The notes below the pieces were generated by a model that saw only the letters and a list, made by a program, of their open reading frames with translations, was not told the origin of the DNA and ran no database searches. Position numbers and translations under genes: made by a program. Positions 29,515 through 40,023 of a stretch of DNA of 64,000 nt are shown here, piece by piece. Every line of letters begins with the position of its first letter. Positions within the stretch are counted from its first letter, which is position 1. The stretch covers positions 62,001 to 126,000 of the forward strand of contig JAPUEE010000004.1 in assembly GCA_027492735.1 (NCBI GenBank), written 5' to 3'. This DNA comes from Candidatus Saccharimonadota bacterium. GTDB lineage: Bacteria > Patescibacteriota > Saccharimonadia > Saccharimonadales > Saccharimonadaceae.

Positions 29515-30273
29515 ATGAAGAGGACTGAGAAAGAACTGCAACAATTACCGAGTGATGTTCGTCTGAATCGTTTTGGACATGTAGTGAGAACTGATCCATT
29601 AGACCTGCGATCTGGATTTCAACGTGATCAAGATGCCAATTTACCGTTGTCGAGGTTACAGAAAATTCAAAAAAAGCTTGGCTGGGCGACGATTGCTAAC
29701 GGAATGAGCGCCTTGCGACCGCCACTCGCAGCTGTTGGCATAACATTGCTCGCAACCGGTCAGCATGAAGCTGGTGTTGCAACTCTAGCGGCAGCTGCCC
29801 TAACTGATGCCGAAGGCAAACCGGCGCGATTGACCGGTACGGATGATCCGGTGCATGGTGCTCGTAATGATGTATTGGCCGATGGTGCTGCTGCGGCTGC
29901 TATTGGAATTGGCGCTGTGGTCGGAGGTATCATTCCTGGCGGTTCAATGCTCGGAATATACGGTCCAAAGGCTATTAATGGTATCAATGCTTGGCAGGCC
30001 AAACGAGAAAACCTCACTGTTTATACCGACAAAGTCGACAAAGCGGTCGAAGCAGCACGCTGGGTTGTCGCAGGCCTCTACGTCGCAGCACATACTAATT
30101 TTCAGCCATTAACTACTGAAATCAACTGGGAAACAGCGGCTCATTATGGCATGCTATCGGTCGCGGCTGCTGGGCTCTATTCATCATATCGACAGATCCG
30201 TCGTAAACAAAAGACATCAAAGGCCAAAGCGGCGGAGCAAGCTTTTGTTGCTGATCCAGCTGATTCCAAATAA
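29515..30273 (+). CDS. CDP-alcohol phosphatidyltransferase-like membrane protein with altered catalytic motif
   Basis: 252 residues with hydrophobic segments. Near residue 97 it carries a motif shaped like the CDP-alcohol transferase signature, but changed: LTDAEGKPAR, nine residues, GARNDVLAD. The two late aspartates are kept; the first two positions read Thr and Glu instead of Asp and Asp. It could be an enzyme with altered metal binding or a non-catalytic partner. It lies back to back with the GC-rich pgsA-like gene but has ordinary local codon use, so it may be the ancestral copy. -10 TATAAT (29501-29506) is 8 nt before ATG 29515. Confidence 0.55.
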   Translation: MKRTEKELQQLPSDVRLNRFGHVVRTDPLDLRSGFQRDQDANLPLSRLQKIQKKLGWATIANGMSALRPPLAAVGITLLATGQHEAGVATLAAAALTDAEGKPARLTGTDDPVHGARNDVLADGAAAAAIGIGAVVGGIIPGGSMLGIYGPKAINGINAWQAKRENLTVYTDKVDKAVEAARWVVAGLYVAAHTNFQPLTTEINWETAAHYGMLSVAAAGLYSSYRQIRRKQKTSKAKAAEQAFVADPADSK

Positions 30274-30288
30274 ATCTAGAGGGCGCAG

Positions 30289-31470
30289 CTAATCTCTGGG
30301 GACTTCGTCGGGCAAGTAGCCCTTCTCGTGTTCGAAACCCGCTTGCCACTTGTAGTCTTTGCCGTATCCGAGATCTTTCATCAATTTCGTTGGTGCATTG
30401 CGTACGTGCAGGGGTATTGGTGCATCTGGAAACTGCTCGGCTAGTTGTGTGGCTCGACCCCATAGATCATAGCTTTCACGAGATTTCTTTGCACGAGACA
30501 ACGCAACGACAACATGGCTCAGGATGATGCCTCCCTCCGGCATGCCGACGCGCTCAATTGCCATAAAAGCACTCGTTGCTAGATTGAGGGCTCCATTACC
30601 AGCCAATCCAACGTCTTCACTCGCAAAAATGACCATGCGACGGGCGATAAATTTTGGATCTTCACCGGCGGCTACCATACGTGCTAGGTAATAGAGGGCG
30701 GCTCTGTCGTCCCCGGCGCGCATTGATTTGATAAACGCAGAGATAGTGTCGTAATGGCCGTCGCCTTTTTTGTCGTAACGAGGTAATTTACGTCCGGCGG
30801 CTTGCTCGATGATGCCGGGCGTAATTTTCTGACGGTTTTTGATAAGACCGGCAGCTACCTCGAGGGCACCGAGTGCGGTTCGAGCGTCACCATTCGCAAT
30901 TTGCGTTAACGTCTCGATAGCATCCTCGGTGATTTTCTTTTCCAGTTTTTCTAGCTTGACGGCTCGTTCAATAATTTTTGCGATGGCGGTATGATCCAAC
31001 TGCTCGAGAACAATGACTCGCGAACGCGAAATGAGTGGTGCAATAACCTCGAAACTGGGATTTTCTGTCGTGGCGCCGATCAGACTGATCAGGCCGCTCT
31101 CGACATGGGGTAAGAACGCATCTTGCTGAGCTTTGTTGAAACGATGGATTTCATCAACGAACAAAATAGTGCGAACCTGGAGATTCCAGTTTTGCCTAGC
31201 GCGCTCGATAACCGTCTCGACGTCAGCTTTTTTAGCGCTCACCGCTGAAATTTCAATAAAATCTGCTGTCATTTCGCTCGCGATGATCCGTGCCAGCGTC
31301 GTTTTACCAGTTCCTGGTGGGCCCCATAATATTAGACTGACCGGCTCTCGGGCCTCGACAATCTTGCGCAAGGTGCCATTTTTGCCCACGAGCTTTTCCT
31401 GACCAATGACCTCATCCAATGTCTTTGGTCGCATTCGCTCGGCTAGTGGTACTCGTTTGCTCTCCTCCAT
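30289..31470 (-). CDS. rarA: Replication-associated recombination protein A (RarA/MgsA, AAA+)
   Basis: RarA acts at stalled replication forks. AAA+ core: Walker [13 protein letters not shown] near residue 51, Walker [15 protein letters not shown], sensor 1 GATTENPSF. The C-terminal MgsA domain (about 230-393, [21 protein letters not shown]) is typical. I chose ATG 31470 ([15 protein letters not shown]), 6 nt after the minus-strand TACAAT of the shared palindrome at 31477-31486; a longer frame begins inside that promoter. Confidence 0.94.
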   Translation of the reverse strand: MEESKRVPLAERMRPKTLDEVIGQEKLVGKNGTLRKIVEAREPVSLILWGPPGTGKTTLARIIASEMTADFIEISAVSAKKADVETVIERARQNWNLQVRTILFVDEIHRFNKAQQDAFLPHVESGLISLIGATTENPSFEVIAPLISRSRVIVLEQLDHTAIAKIIERAVKLEKLEKKITEDAIETLTQIANGDARTALGALEVAAGLIKNRQKITPGIIEQAAGRKLPRYDKKGDGHYDTISAFIKSMRAGDDRAALYYLARMVAAGEDPKFIARRMVIFASEDVGLAGNGALNLATSAFMAIERVGMPEGGIILSHVVVALSRAKKSRESYDLWGRATQLAEQFPDAPIPLHVRNAPTKLMKDLGYGKDYKWQAGFEHEKGYLPDEVPRD

Positions 31471-31476
31471 ACATCT

Positions 31477-31486
31477 ATTGTACAAT
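31477..31486. promoter_or_regulatory. Palindromic shared -10 for rarA and the SPFH gene
   Basis: ATTGTACAAT is a perfect 10-bp palindrome and gives TACAAT on both strands. Leftward it is 6 nt from the rarA ATG (leaderless); rightward it is followed by a 25-nt leader with AAAGGAGG for the SPFH gene. Confidence 0.75.
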
Positions 31487-31511
31487 ATCTATAGTAAAGC
31501 AAAGGAGGATC

Positions 31512-32261
31512 ATGGAGTTTGTCGTAATACTAGTAACGTTCTTTGTACTATATTTTCTAGGTAGTCTAAAGGTTATCAAACAATACGAACGTGGTATTGT
31601 CTTGACACTTGGTCGTTTCACCGGAACACGTCAGCCTGGTTGGCGAGTAGTGTGGCCATGGTTCCAGCAGATGACTCGTGTCGACGTCCGTTCGACGCCG
31701 ATTGATGTGCCAAAACAAGAAGTCATCACCAAGGACAATGTGACTGTTGGTGTTGATGCTGTCGTCTATTTTCGCGTCGTTGTGCCCGAAAAAGCTGTAC
31801 TCGAAACAACCAACTACATCTATGCAACCTCGCAGTTTGCTCAGGCAGCACTGCGCGATGTGACCGGTAATGTGACACTAGACGATCTACTGAGTAAGCG
31901 CGATGAAATCTCTAATCAGATCAAAGCTATCGTTGATAAACAAACTGAGCCATGGGGCATCGATGTCGAAAACGTCAAAGTTCAAAATATCGAACTACCA
32001 TCTGACATGAAACGTGCCATGGCCAAAGAAGCCGAAGCTGATCGTCAGCGCCGTGCTACCATTATCAACGCCGATGGAGAAAAAACCGCCGCTCAGACAC
32101 TTGCCGAAGCTGCCGAAACACTCAGTAATTCACCAGGCGCGATCAACCTGCGAACGCTAAATACGTTGGAACGTATTAGCGCCGAGCCATCACAGAAAAC
32201 TATGGTACTATTTCCGGTCGAAGTTCTCGATGCACTCCGCGGCAAGACTCGGGGTCAATAA
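31512..32261 (+). CDS. SPFH/band 7 (slipin-like) membrane protein
   Basis: One N-terminal membrane helix (MEFVVILVTFFVLYFLGSL) is followed by the band 7 domain (KVIKQYERGIVLTLGRFTGTRQPG, then VRSTPIDVPKQEVITKDNVTV) and a charged coiled segment rich in Ala/Glu. 249 residues. Slipins form membrane scaffolds and often pair with NfeD proteases; no NfeD is here. ATG 31512 is fixed by AAAGGAGG (31501-31508). The stop overlaps the ATG of ddl (TAATG), so the two are coupled. Confidence 0.9.
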   Translation: MEFVVILVTFFVLYFLGSLKVIKQYERGIVLTLGRFTGTRQPGWRVVWPWFQQMTRVDVRSTPIDVPKQEVITKDNVTVGVDAVVYFRVVVPEKAVLETTNYIYATSQFAQAALRDVTGNVTLDDLLSKRDEISNQIKAIVDKQTEPWGIDVENVKVQNIELPSDMKRAMAKEAEADRQRRATIINADGEKTAAQTLAEAAETLSNSPGAINLRTLNTLERISAEPSQKTMVLFPVEVLDALRGKTRGQ

Positions 32262-33235
32262 TGACTCACGTCCTATTAGTGTTTGGTGGAGAAGGCAGCG
32301 AGCATGAGGTGTCTGTCATGTCGGCTCGTAATGTCGTAGAGGCGCTGCATGAGGCTAATTACGAAGTGACGCTAGCTTATATTGACAGGACAGGCAACTG
32401 GCTCGCGGCCAAAGAGGTCGATAATAGAGATAACCCGACTGGCAAAACGATTTCATTAAATCAGCTCGATATCGATGTGATATTTCCGCTCATTCACGGC
32501 AAAGGTGGTGAAGACGGTATGATTGCCGCCATGGGGAAGGTTTCGGGTATTCTGGTGGTTGGCTGTGGCCCGGAGGCCTCGAAAATTGCTTGGGATAAGG
32601 ATCTTTGCAAACAGACCTTGAGCGAACATGATTTGCCGGTAGTGCCGTGGGTCACCCTTCACGAAGACGACGCGTTAGCGTATGATACTGCTAGCAAAAA
32701 GTTGGAATCAGAGGTTCTATTTGTAAAACCAGCCCGCGAAGGTTCCTCGATTGGTGTTAGTCGGGCAACCAACGAGCAAGAATTTGTAGCGGCCTGTGAA
32801 CAAGCTTTTCGATACGATGACAAAATCCTCGTCGAAAAAGCTATTTCGGGTCGCGAGCTAGAATGTGCAGTGCTGGGCAATAGTCCCGATGCACACGTGA
32901 CAGAAGTCGGTGAAATTACGACGACGGATGGGTTTTATGATTACGATTCAAAATATGTTAGTACGACTGCGTCAAAATTAGATATTCCAGCGCAGAATTT
33001 GTCGCCAGAGCAGACTAAAATGATCCAGGATTATGCAAAACGAGCCTTCGACGCAATCGGTGGATCTGGCCTCTCTCGGGTAGATTTCTTTCTTGATGGG
33101 GATGGCGCGATCTATATCAACGAGATCAATACTATGCCTGGATTCACTAATATCAGCATGTATCCAAAGCTGTGGCAACAGACTGGGTTGTCGTATGGTG
33201 AACTAGTGTCAGAGCTCATACGATTAGCTCTCTAA
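32261..33235 (+). CDS. ddl: D-alanine--D-alanine ligase
   Basis: An ATP-grasp enzyme that makes the D-Ala-D-Ala end of the peptidoglycan stem. Motifs: FGGEGSEHEVSVMSA at the N-terminus, HGKGGEDGMIAA, the omega loop REGSSIGVSRA and the metal site INEINTMPGFT. 324 residues, a normal length. With the Mur ligase, the CHAP hydrolase and the VanY-like protein it shows that this cell keeps a peptidoglycan wall. It shares a start/stop overlap with the SPFH gene. Confidence 0.95.
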   Translation: MTHVLLVFGGEGSEHEVSVMSARNVVEALHEANYEVTLAYIDRTGNWLAAKEVDNRDNPTGKTISLNQLDIDVIFPLIHGKGGEDGMIAAMGKVSGILVVGCGPEASKIAWDKDLCKQTLSEHDLPVVPWVTLHEDDALAYDTASKKLESEVLFVKPAREGSSIGVSRATNEQEFVAACEQAFRYDDKILVEKAISGRELECAVLGNSPDAHVTEVGEITTTDGFYDYDSKYVSTTASKLDIPAQNLSPEQTKMIQDYAKRAFDAIGGSGLSRVDFFLDGDGAIYINEINTMPGFTNISMYPKLWQQTGLSYGELVSELIRLAL

Positions 33236-33306
33236 TCTGATGAATAGATTAATTTTGCGAAATCTCTCTGATTTGCTACAATAGTAGCGCTCGCGGTGCG
33301 ACTCGC

Positions 33307-33382
33307 GGCTCTTTAGCTCAGTTGGTAGAGCAGAGGCCTGAAGAGCCTTGTGTCCCCAGTTCGAGTCTGGGAGGAGCCACCA
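33307..33382 (+). tRNA. tRNA-Phe (GAA)
   Basis: Acceptor GGCTCTT/AGGAGCC, anticodon loop CTGAAGA, normal AGTTGGTA D-loop and TTCGAGT T-loop, encoded CCA. An extended -10 TGCTACAAT (ending 33282) lies upstream. Confidence 0.95.
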
Positions 33383-33449
33383 GCCGCACCGAGAGAGTAC
33401 AGATAATTTGCGAAAAGTAGCCTAGCGGGGTACAATAGAAAAGTAATAT

Positions 33450-33526
33450 GCGGGTTTAGCTCAGTTGTTTAGAGCGCTTCCTTGCCAAGGAAGAGGTCGA
33501 GAGTTAGAGTCTCTTAACCCGCACCA
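33450..33526 (+). tRNA. tRNA-Gly (GCC) with U19-A56 elbow pair
   Basis: Acceptor GCGGGTT/AACCCGC, anticodon loop TTGCCAA, encoded CCA. The D-loop is AGTTGTTTA (T at position 19 instead of G) and the T-loop is TTAGAGT (A at 56 instead of C). The near-universal G19-C56 tertiary pair is thus replaced by a matching U19-A56 pair. Own -10 TACAAT at 33431-33436. Confidence 0.92.
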
Positions 33527-33538
33527 CATAGAATAATA

Positions 33539-33564
33539 CCTCGCTTTTATAGCGGGGATTTTTG
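33539..33564 (+). terminator. Terminator after tRNA-Gly
   Basis: CCTCGCT (33539-33545) pairs with AGCGGGG (33551-33557) including two wobbles; ATTTTTG follows. The -10 of tRNA-Cys (TAGAAT, 33569-33574) lies directly behind. Confidence 0.75.
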
Positions 33565-33582
33565 TTCCTAGAATATGCTCAT

Positions 33583-33656
33583 GGCGCGGTGGCGGAGTAG
33601 TTACGCAGCGGTCTGCAAAACCGTGAACGCCGGTGCAAATCCGGTCCGTGCCTCCA
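33583..33656 (+). tRNA. tRNA-Cys (GCA) with altered 18/55 elbow positions
   Basis: Acceptor GGCGCGG/CCGTGCC, anticodon loop CTGCAAA, discriminator T and encoded CCA, as cysteinyl-tRNA synthetase expects. The D-loop GAGTAGTTA has A where G18 should be and the T-loop TGCAAAT has G at position 55 where the modified U55 should be. -10 TAGAAT sits 8 nt upstream of the mature 5' end. Confidence 0.92.
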
Positions 33657-33664
33657 TATTACAT

Positions 33665-33752
33665 GGGCGAGTGGCGGAATTGGTATACGCGGCGGACTTA
33701 AAATCCGCTGGTCTAAACAACCTTGAGGGTTCAAGTCCCTCCTCGCCCACCA
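33665..33752 (+). tRNA. tRNA-Leu (TAA)
   Basis: Acceptor GGGCGAG/CTCGCCC, long variable arm, anticodon loop CTTAAAA (TAA), normal TTCAAGT T-loop, encoded CCA. It follows tRNA-Cys by 8 nt and is likely cotranscribed. A weak GC stem with T-run near 33776-33797 may end the transcript. Confidence 0.95.
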
Positions 33753-33839
33753 GATTAGGATTTTTTCCGGAATTGCCGCACACCAGGGCGGTTTTTTCTC
33801 TGAGCGGTGTAATTCTCTGGTTTGCGCTTTGACTTAGAA

Positions 33840-34529
33840 CTACAAACAGCCCTCTGGTGTGCACATCCCGACTATAGTTTCTTCGTCGGGCATTTGATCG
33901 CGGATTTCAGTGATAAGTTGTTTTAACCTTTCGAGCGGCAATGCACCGGGAATAATCTGCGATTGGTTGATGACGAGCGCCGGCACACCGTGTAGGCCGT
34001 ACTGCCTTGCCTTGGCCAGGTCAGTTTGTACGGCATTTTTGACCTCGTCTGATTCGTAGTGCTTTTTCCACTCGTTAAAATCGATATCAGTACTCCGAAT
34101 AGCCGCATAGATGGCGTCGTCTTGCTCGATATTTTGGCTGTGCATGAAGAATGCAGCCTGCAGGGCATCAAACGCATCCCAATAAGCCGCTTCGCCACCA
34201 ACGAACCATGCGGCCTTGGCGGCGTGGAGGCCTGGCATCGAGACGGGAAACGGAAAGTCGGCCGCTTGCATGCCGGCGCTGTTGAACCGTCGCAGCTCGT
34301 CTTGCTGATTGGCCTGCGCCCAGTGGGTGATGATTTCGTCTTTGGCGCGTTCACGTGAGCCAAACATGCGGTCAAAGTCGCTTGGCTGGCTGACGAGCGC
34401 AAACGAGCGGTGGATAATCTCTAGGTCGGGCATGGCTGCTTGCAACTGCCGCATACGATACGACATCGGGAAGCAAAAACTGCAGATGACATCGTGAAAA
34501 AATTCTACTTGTACCTTTTTTGTCGCCAT
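33840..34529 (-). CDS. DsbA-family thiol oxidoreductase (FrnE-like)
   Basis: Thioredoxin fold with the redox motif CSFC near residue 16 (VEFFHDVICSFCFPMSYRM), a large helical insertion and the cis-Pro loop HGVPALVI near the end. A second cysteine pair closes the protein (MCTPEGCL), as in some FrnE-like oxidoreductases. No signal peptide is seen, so it is probably cytoplasmic. I chose ATG 34529 (MATKKVQVEFF) because AAAGGA is 7 nt upstream. 229 residues; related to 2-hydroxychromene-2-carboxylate isomerases, whose activity is not implied. Confidence 0.85.
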   Translation of the reverse strand: MATKKVQVEFFHDVICSFCFPMSYRMRQLQAAMPDLEIIHRSFALVSQPSDFDRMFGSRERAKDEIITHWAQANQQDELRRFNSAGMQAADFPFPVSMPGLHAAKAAWFVGGEAAYWDAFDALQAAFFMHSQNIEQDDAIYAAIRSTDIDFNEWKKHYESDEVKNAVQTDLAKARQYGLHGVPALVINQSQIIPGALPLERLKQLITEIRDQMPDEETIVGMCTPEGCL

Positions 34530-34823
34530 GATTATTCCTTTCCCTACTCTCATTGTATACATATTCTTATTTCATTTCAACATTGTCTACCATGGAGGTT
34601 GCTACTTTCCTACGTTATTAGCGTCGAGCTTTTCCATTACCTCAATCAGAGGATTGTGTACGTAGGCAGCCTCTGCTGATAGCAGCTGGGTTGTCTGCTT
34701 TATATGCGTTTTGGCCCTAGTGATGCTTGCAGCATATCTTTATGATAAAACTAGTAAATGTCAATATTGATAAACAAGCTTTAGCCCTGTAAAATAGATA
34801 AGGTAATATAAGGAGGATTGAAT
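34530..34823 (+). promoter_or_regulatory. Gene-free stretch with the lemA promoter
   Basis: About 290 bases without a supported gene. Only the end is informative: TTGATA (34767-34772), 17 nt spacer, TAAAAT (34790-34795), then AAGGAGGA before ATG 34824. A poorly palindromic region around 34670-34700 was not interpretable. Confidence 0.65.
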
Positions 34824-35387
34824 ATGATTTGGTTATGGATAGGTTTGGCTGTAGTTGTGATCTTGGTGATCGCAGTTATTGGCATCTACAACGCTTTGGT
34901 TCGTTTGCGCGTCCGTGTTGACGAGGCATGGAGCGATATTACTGTTCAATTGAAGCGTCGCGCTGATTTGATTCCAAATCTCATTGAATCAGTCAAAGGG
35001 TACGCTACTCACGAAAAAGAAGTTTTCGAGAGAGTTACCGAAGCTCGTTCAGCTATTATGAGCGCTGCCAAAGAAGGTCCAAAAGCTGCTGCTGCCGCTG
35101 AAAATCAGTTTGAAGGTGCCCTAAAATCTCTCTTTGCAGTTGCTGAGGCGTATCCGCAGCTACGTGCTAACGAGAACTTTTTGCAACTACAGGCTGAGAT
35201 TACCGATACAGAGGACAAAGTTCAGGCTTCGCGCCGCTTTTATAACGGTGGTGTTCGTGATCTAAATACCAAGATTCAGACATTCCCAACCAACGTTCTT
35301 GCCGGCATGTTTGGGTTCAAAGAGCGTGAGTTCTTTGAAGTCGAAGATCGCGCAGCTGTCGAAGAAGCTCCAAAAGTCAGTTTCTAA
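34824..35387 (+). CDS. lemA: LemA family membrane protein
   Basis: 187 residues: one N-terminal membrane helix, then the helical LemA domain with YNALVRLRVRVDEAWSDITV and LKRRADLIPNLIESVKGYA, and the typical end YNGGVRDLNTKIQTFPTNV. The start ATG 34824 (MIWLWIGL) has AAGGAGG; TTG 34818 lies within its spacer. lemA next to htpX is a conserved pair tied to membrane proteostasis; the molecular role of LemA is not established. Confidence 0.93.
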   Translation: MIWLWIGLAVVVILVIAVIGIYNALVRLRVRVDEAWSDITVQLKRRADLIPNLIESVKGYATHEKEVFERVTEARSAIMSAAKEGPKAAAAAENQFEGALKSLFAVAEAYPQLRANENFLQLQAEITDTEDKVQASRRFYNGGVRDLNTKIQTFPTNVLAGMFGFKEREFFEVEDRAAVEEAPKVSF

Positions 35388-35412
35388 TTTTAGTTGATAG
35401 CAGAGACGAGCA

Positions 35413-36282
35413 ATGTATAGTGCCATTAGCGCCAACAAACGAAACACTGTCATTATTATGGCAGTGTTTCTGCTGATTATTGGAGGCCTGGGATGGCTTG
35501 CTGGCGCTGCCTATAATGATCTAACAATAACGTGGATAGTTATCACTATATCGAGTGTTTACGCTCTGGTTCAGTATTTTGCAGCGAGTAGGATCGCTCT
35601 AGCAGTTAATGGCGCTCATCAAATCGAGAAGCGCGATGCTCCAGAACTGTATCGAATCGTCGAAAACCTGGCGATTACTGAGGGTATGCCTATGCCAAAA
35701 GTTTACATCATGGATGATCCGGCGCCTAATGCGTTTGCAACAGGTCGGAATCCAAACAATGCATCAGTTGCTGTTACGACAGGATTGCTCCAGGTTATGG
35801 AAAAACGCGAGTTGACTGCAGTACTGGCACATGAGATGGGGCATGTAAAAAACTACGACATTCTAGTTAACATGATAGTGTTTGGACTAGTTAGTGCCAT
35901 TGGTATGATCTGTGATATGATCCTGAGGATTGCTTTTTGGGGCAATAGCAAAGATCGCGATCCTCGTTTAATGATCTTTGGCATAGCTGCTGCGATTTTG
36001 GCACCTATTGTGGCGCTAATGGTTCAATTGGCAGTTTCTAGACAGCGTGAATATCTCGCCGATGCTACTGGGGCGATGACAACACGTGACTCAGAGGGGC
36101 TAGCTATGGCGTTAGAGAAATTAAAAGGCAACAGCCGACCGATGCATAATCAGAATAGCTCGACTGCTCACTTATTCTTTGCGAATCCTCTGAAACCAGG
36201 CTTTTTGTCAAAACTCTTCAGCACTCATCCACCGCTAGACGATCGTATCGCTAGACTAAGGCAGAACGCTACAAAGATCTAA
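35413..36282 (+). CDS. htpX: M48 membrane metalloprotease HtpX
   Basis: It degrades damaged membrane proteins. The zinc motif HEMGH is in VLAHEMGHVKNYD, the third ligand Glu in SRQREYLADATG. Two N-terminal and two central membrane segments are visible. 289 residues. It follows lemA by 25 nt, and its stop overlaps the next ATG (TAATG), so lemA, htpX and the following membrane protein form an operon. Confidence 0.94.
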   Translation: MYSAISANKRNTVIIMAVFLLIIGGLGWLAGAAYNDLTITWIVITISSVYALVQYFAASRIALAVNGAHQIEKRDAPELYRIVENLAITEGMPMPKVYIMDDPAPNAFATGRNPNNASVAVTTGLLQVMEKRELTAVLAHEMGHVKNYDILVNMIVFGLVSAIGMICDMILRIAFWGNSKDRDPRLMIFGIAAAILAPIVALMVQLAVSRQREYLADATGAMTTRDSEGLAMALEKLKGNSRPMHNQNSSTAHLFFANPLKPGFLSKLFSTHPPLDDRIARLRQNATKI

Positions 36283-37439
36283 TGACAGACAAAGCTAATC
36301 ACAAATCGAAGACAGCAGCTGAGACTGATCAGACAGGCAAAATAAACCATCCATTCTTTCGTCCACTTTTTGCGATAGGTCGTTTTTTCCGAAACATTGG
36401 TCGCAAGATCGGTGGACGTGTGCGAGGGCTATTGGCGCGTCGCCCACATCGTAGTTTTTATCTAACCCCACGCCACGATACTCGCAGGAGTCTAAAGATC
36501 GATAGCTACGGAGGCTTTTCGCTACGTGTATGGCGTATGATTCGAAAAAATCGCCGCCTGTTTATCAAATATTTTATTTTTTACGCTATCGCATCATTTT
36601 TTATTGTTGGGCTAGCTAGCCAGGAGAACTTCGCTGCTTTTCGTGAAGCAATTGGTAATTCTGCTAGCTACGAGGGTATAACAAAGTGGGTATCACTATT
36701 TTCTAACGCAATTGCTAGCGGCGGCAGTTCAACACTCGATTCTTCCCAGCAGATTCTGTCAGGTATCCTCTTTTTATATGGTTGGCTAACTATAGTATGG
36801 CTACTCCGTACTCTCATGAGAGGCGATGGCGAGAAGGTTAAACTACGAGACGGGCTGTATTCGGCTGGCTCGCCGATCCTATCCACTCTGGCAGTGGCAC
36901 TCGTTATCGTTGTACAACTACTGCCGCTAGGCTTGGTAACTATCGCCTATACCTCTATTACGGCGGTTGGTTGGATCAATACGGGTATTGCTATTGAAAA
37001 TATGGCTGCATGGTGCGCGCTAGTAGTTGCGGCGGTACTGACGCTCTATTGGATTTCTAGTTCCCTCATTGCTCTAATTATTGTGACGCTACCGGGAACG
37101 TATCCTTTCGTCGCTATTCGCGCAGCAGGTGATTTGATCGTAGGACGACGGCTCAAACTGACGCTGAGATTATTATTCATGATGCTACCAGTAGCATTGC
37201 TATGGTTACTGATTCTGATGCCAGCCATCTTTGTTGATAGTTGGCTCAAACTGACATGGTTCCCACTCGTACCGATAGTCGTTTTCCTTCTCGGTATTTT
37301 GACAATGATGTGGATAGCAACCTATATTTATATGTTGTATCGTCAGATTGTTGATGACCCGACACCGCCAGTACGACTCCAGAAGTCAAGGAAACCAGCG
37401 AAAATGACTAAAAAATCAACATCACATAAAAATAAGTGA
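36282..37439 (+). CDS. Multi-pass membrane protein, unknown function
   Basis: 385 residues. A basic cytoplasmic N-terminus of about 95 residues is followed by about six hydrophobic segments (near 105-125, 160-180, 205-235, 245-275, 295-315, 325-350) and a Lys-rich tail. No motif identifies a function. Its start overlaps the htpX stop, so translation is coupled and the protein may belong to the same membrane-quality process. Confidence 0.7.
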   Translation: MTDKANHKSKTAAETDQTGKINHPFFRPLFAIGRFFRNIGRKIGGRVRGLLARRPHRSFYLTPRHDTRRSLKIDSYGGFSLRVWRMIRKNRRLFIKYFIFYAIASFFIVGLASQENFAAFREAIGNSASYEGITKWVSLFSNAIASGGSSTLDSSQQILSGILFLYGWLTIVWLLRTLMRGDGEKVKLRDGLYSAGSPILSTLAVALVIVVQLLPLGLVTIAYTSITAVGWINTGIAIENMAAWCALVVAAVLTLYWISSSLIALIIVTLPGTYPFVAIRAAGDLIVGRRLKLTLRLLFMMLPVALLWLLILMPAIFVDSWLKLTWFPLVPIVVFLLGILTMMWIATYIYMLYRQIVDDPTPPVRLQKSRKPAKMTKKSTSHKNK

Positions 37440-37462
37440 AACCGATTGTTTCAGTAGAGTAG

Positions 37463-39541
<2,079 letters not shown>

Positions 39542-39551
39542 AGGAATAATT

Positions 39552-39959
39552 ATGCCAACATTTCAATACAAGAAACTAGTGAGAGATAATATACCTGACT
39601 GGCATCGCAAAAATGGTCACACGGTCAAGGGTCAGACTCTAACTGGTCGAGAATTACGGACGGCTTTGTGTGAGAAATTGCACGAAGAGGCTGACGAAGT
39701 TAATGCTGCTCTATCGAAAACAGAGTTAGCAGAAGAAATTGCCGATGTTGAGCAAATTTTACATGACCTATGCGCCGAGGAAGGTATTTTACCGAGTGAG
39801 GTTGAGGCTGTGCGACTAGCCAAGGCGGATAGAAAGGGTGGATTTAGGACAGGATCATATATTGAGACAGTAACTATTCCAGATGAAGACGACAAGTGGG
39901 CACAATATTGTCGGCGCGATCCGGAAAAATACCCAGAGATAACAGGAGATGACAAGTAA
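39552..39959 (+). CDS. MazG-like nucleotide pyrophosphohydrolase
   Basis: 135 residues beginning with the hallmark YKKLVRDNIPDW of phosphoribosyl-ATP pyrophosphohydrolase-like house-cleaning proteins. The metal motif is KLHEEADEVNAAL plus EEIADVEQILHDL (EExxE and ExxD). It should hydrolyse non-canonical or excess NTPs; no histidine pathway is present, so HisE is unlikely. It lies 10 nt after ligA with a weak AAGGA. Confidence 0.8.
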   Translation: MPTFQYKKLVRDNIPDWHRKNGHTVKGQTLTGRELRTALCEKLHEEADEVNAALSKTELAEEIADVEQILHDLCAEEGILPSEVEAVRLAKADRKGGFRTGSYIETVTIPDEDDKWAQYCRRDPEKYPEITGDDK

Positions 39960-39972
39960 ATTCCGGTATAGC

Positions 39973-40008
39973 AAAAATACTCCGCTCATATGAACGGAGT
40001 ATTTTTTT
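39973..40008. terminator. Bidirectional terminator between the pyrophosphohydrolase and RRM genes
   Basis: AAAAATACTCCG (from 39973) pairs with CGGAGTATTTTT (to about 40006) around CTCATATGAA; A and T runs on the two sides suit both convergent genes. Confidence 0.9.
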
Positions 40009-40023
40009 GTAGCAGTGGTAAAA

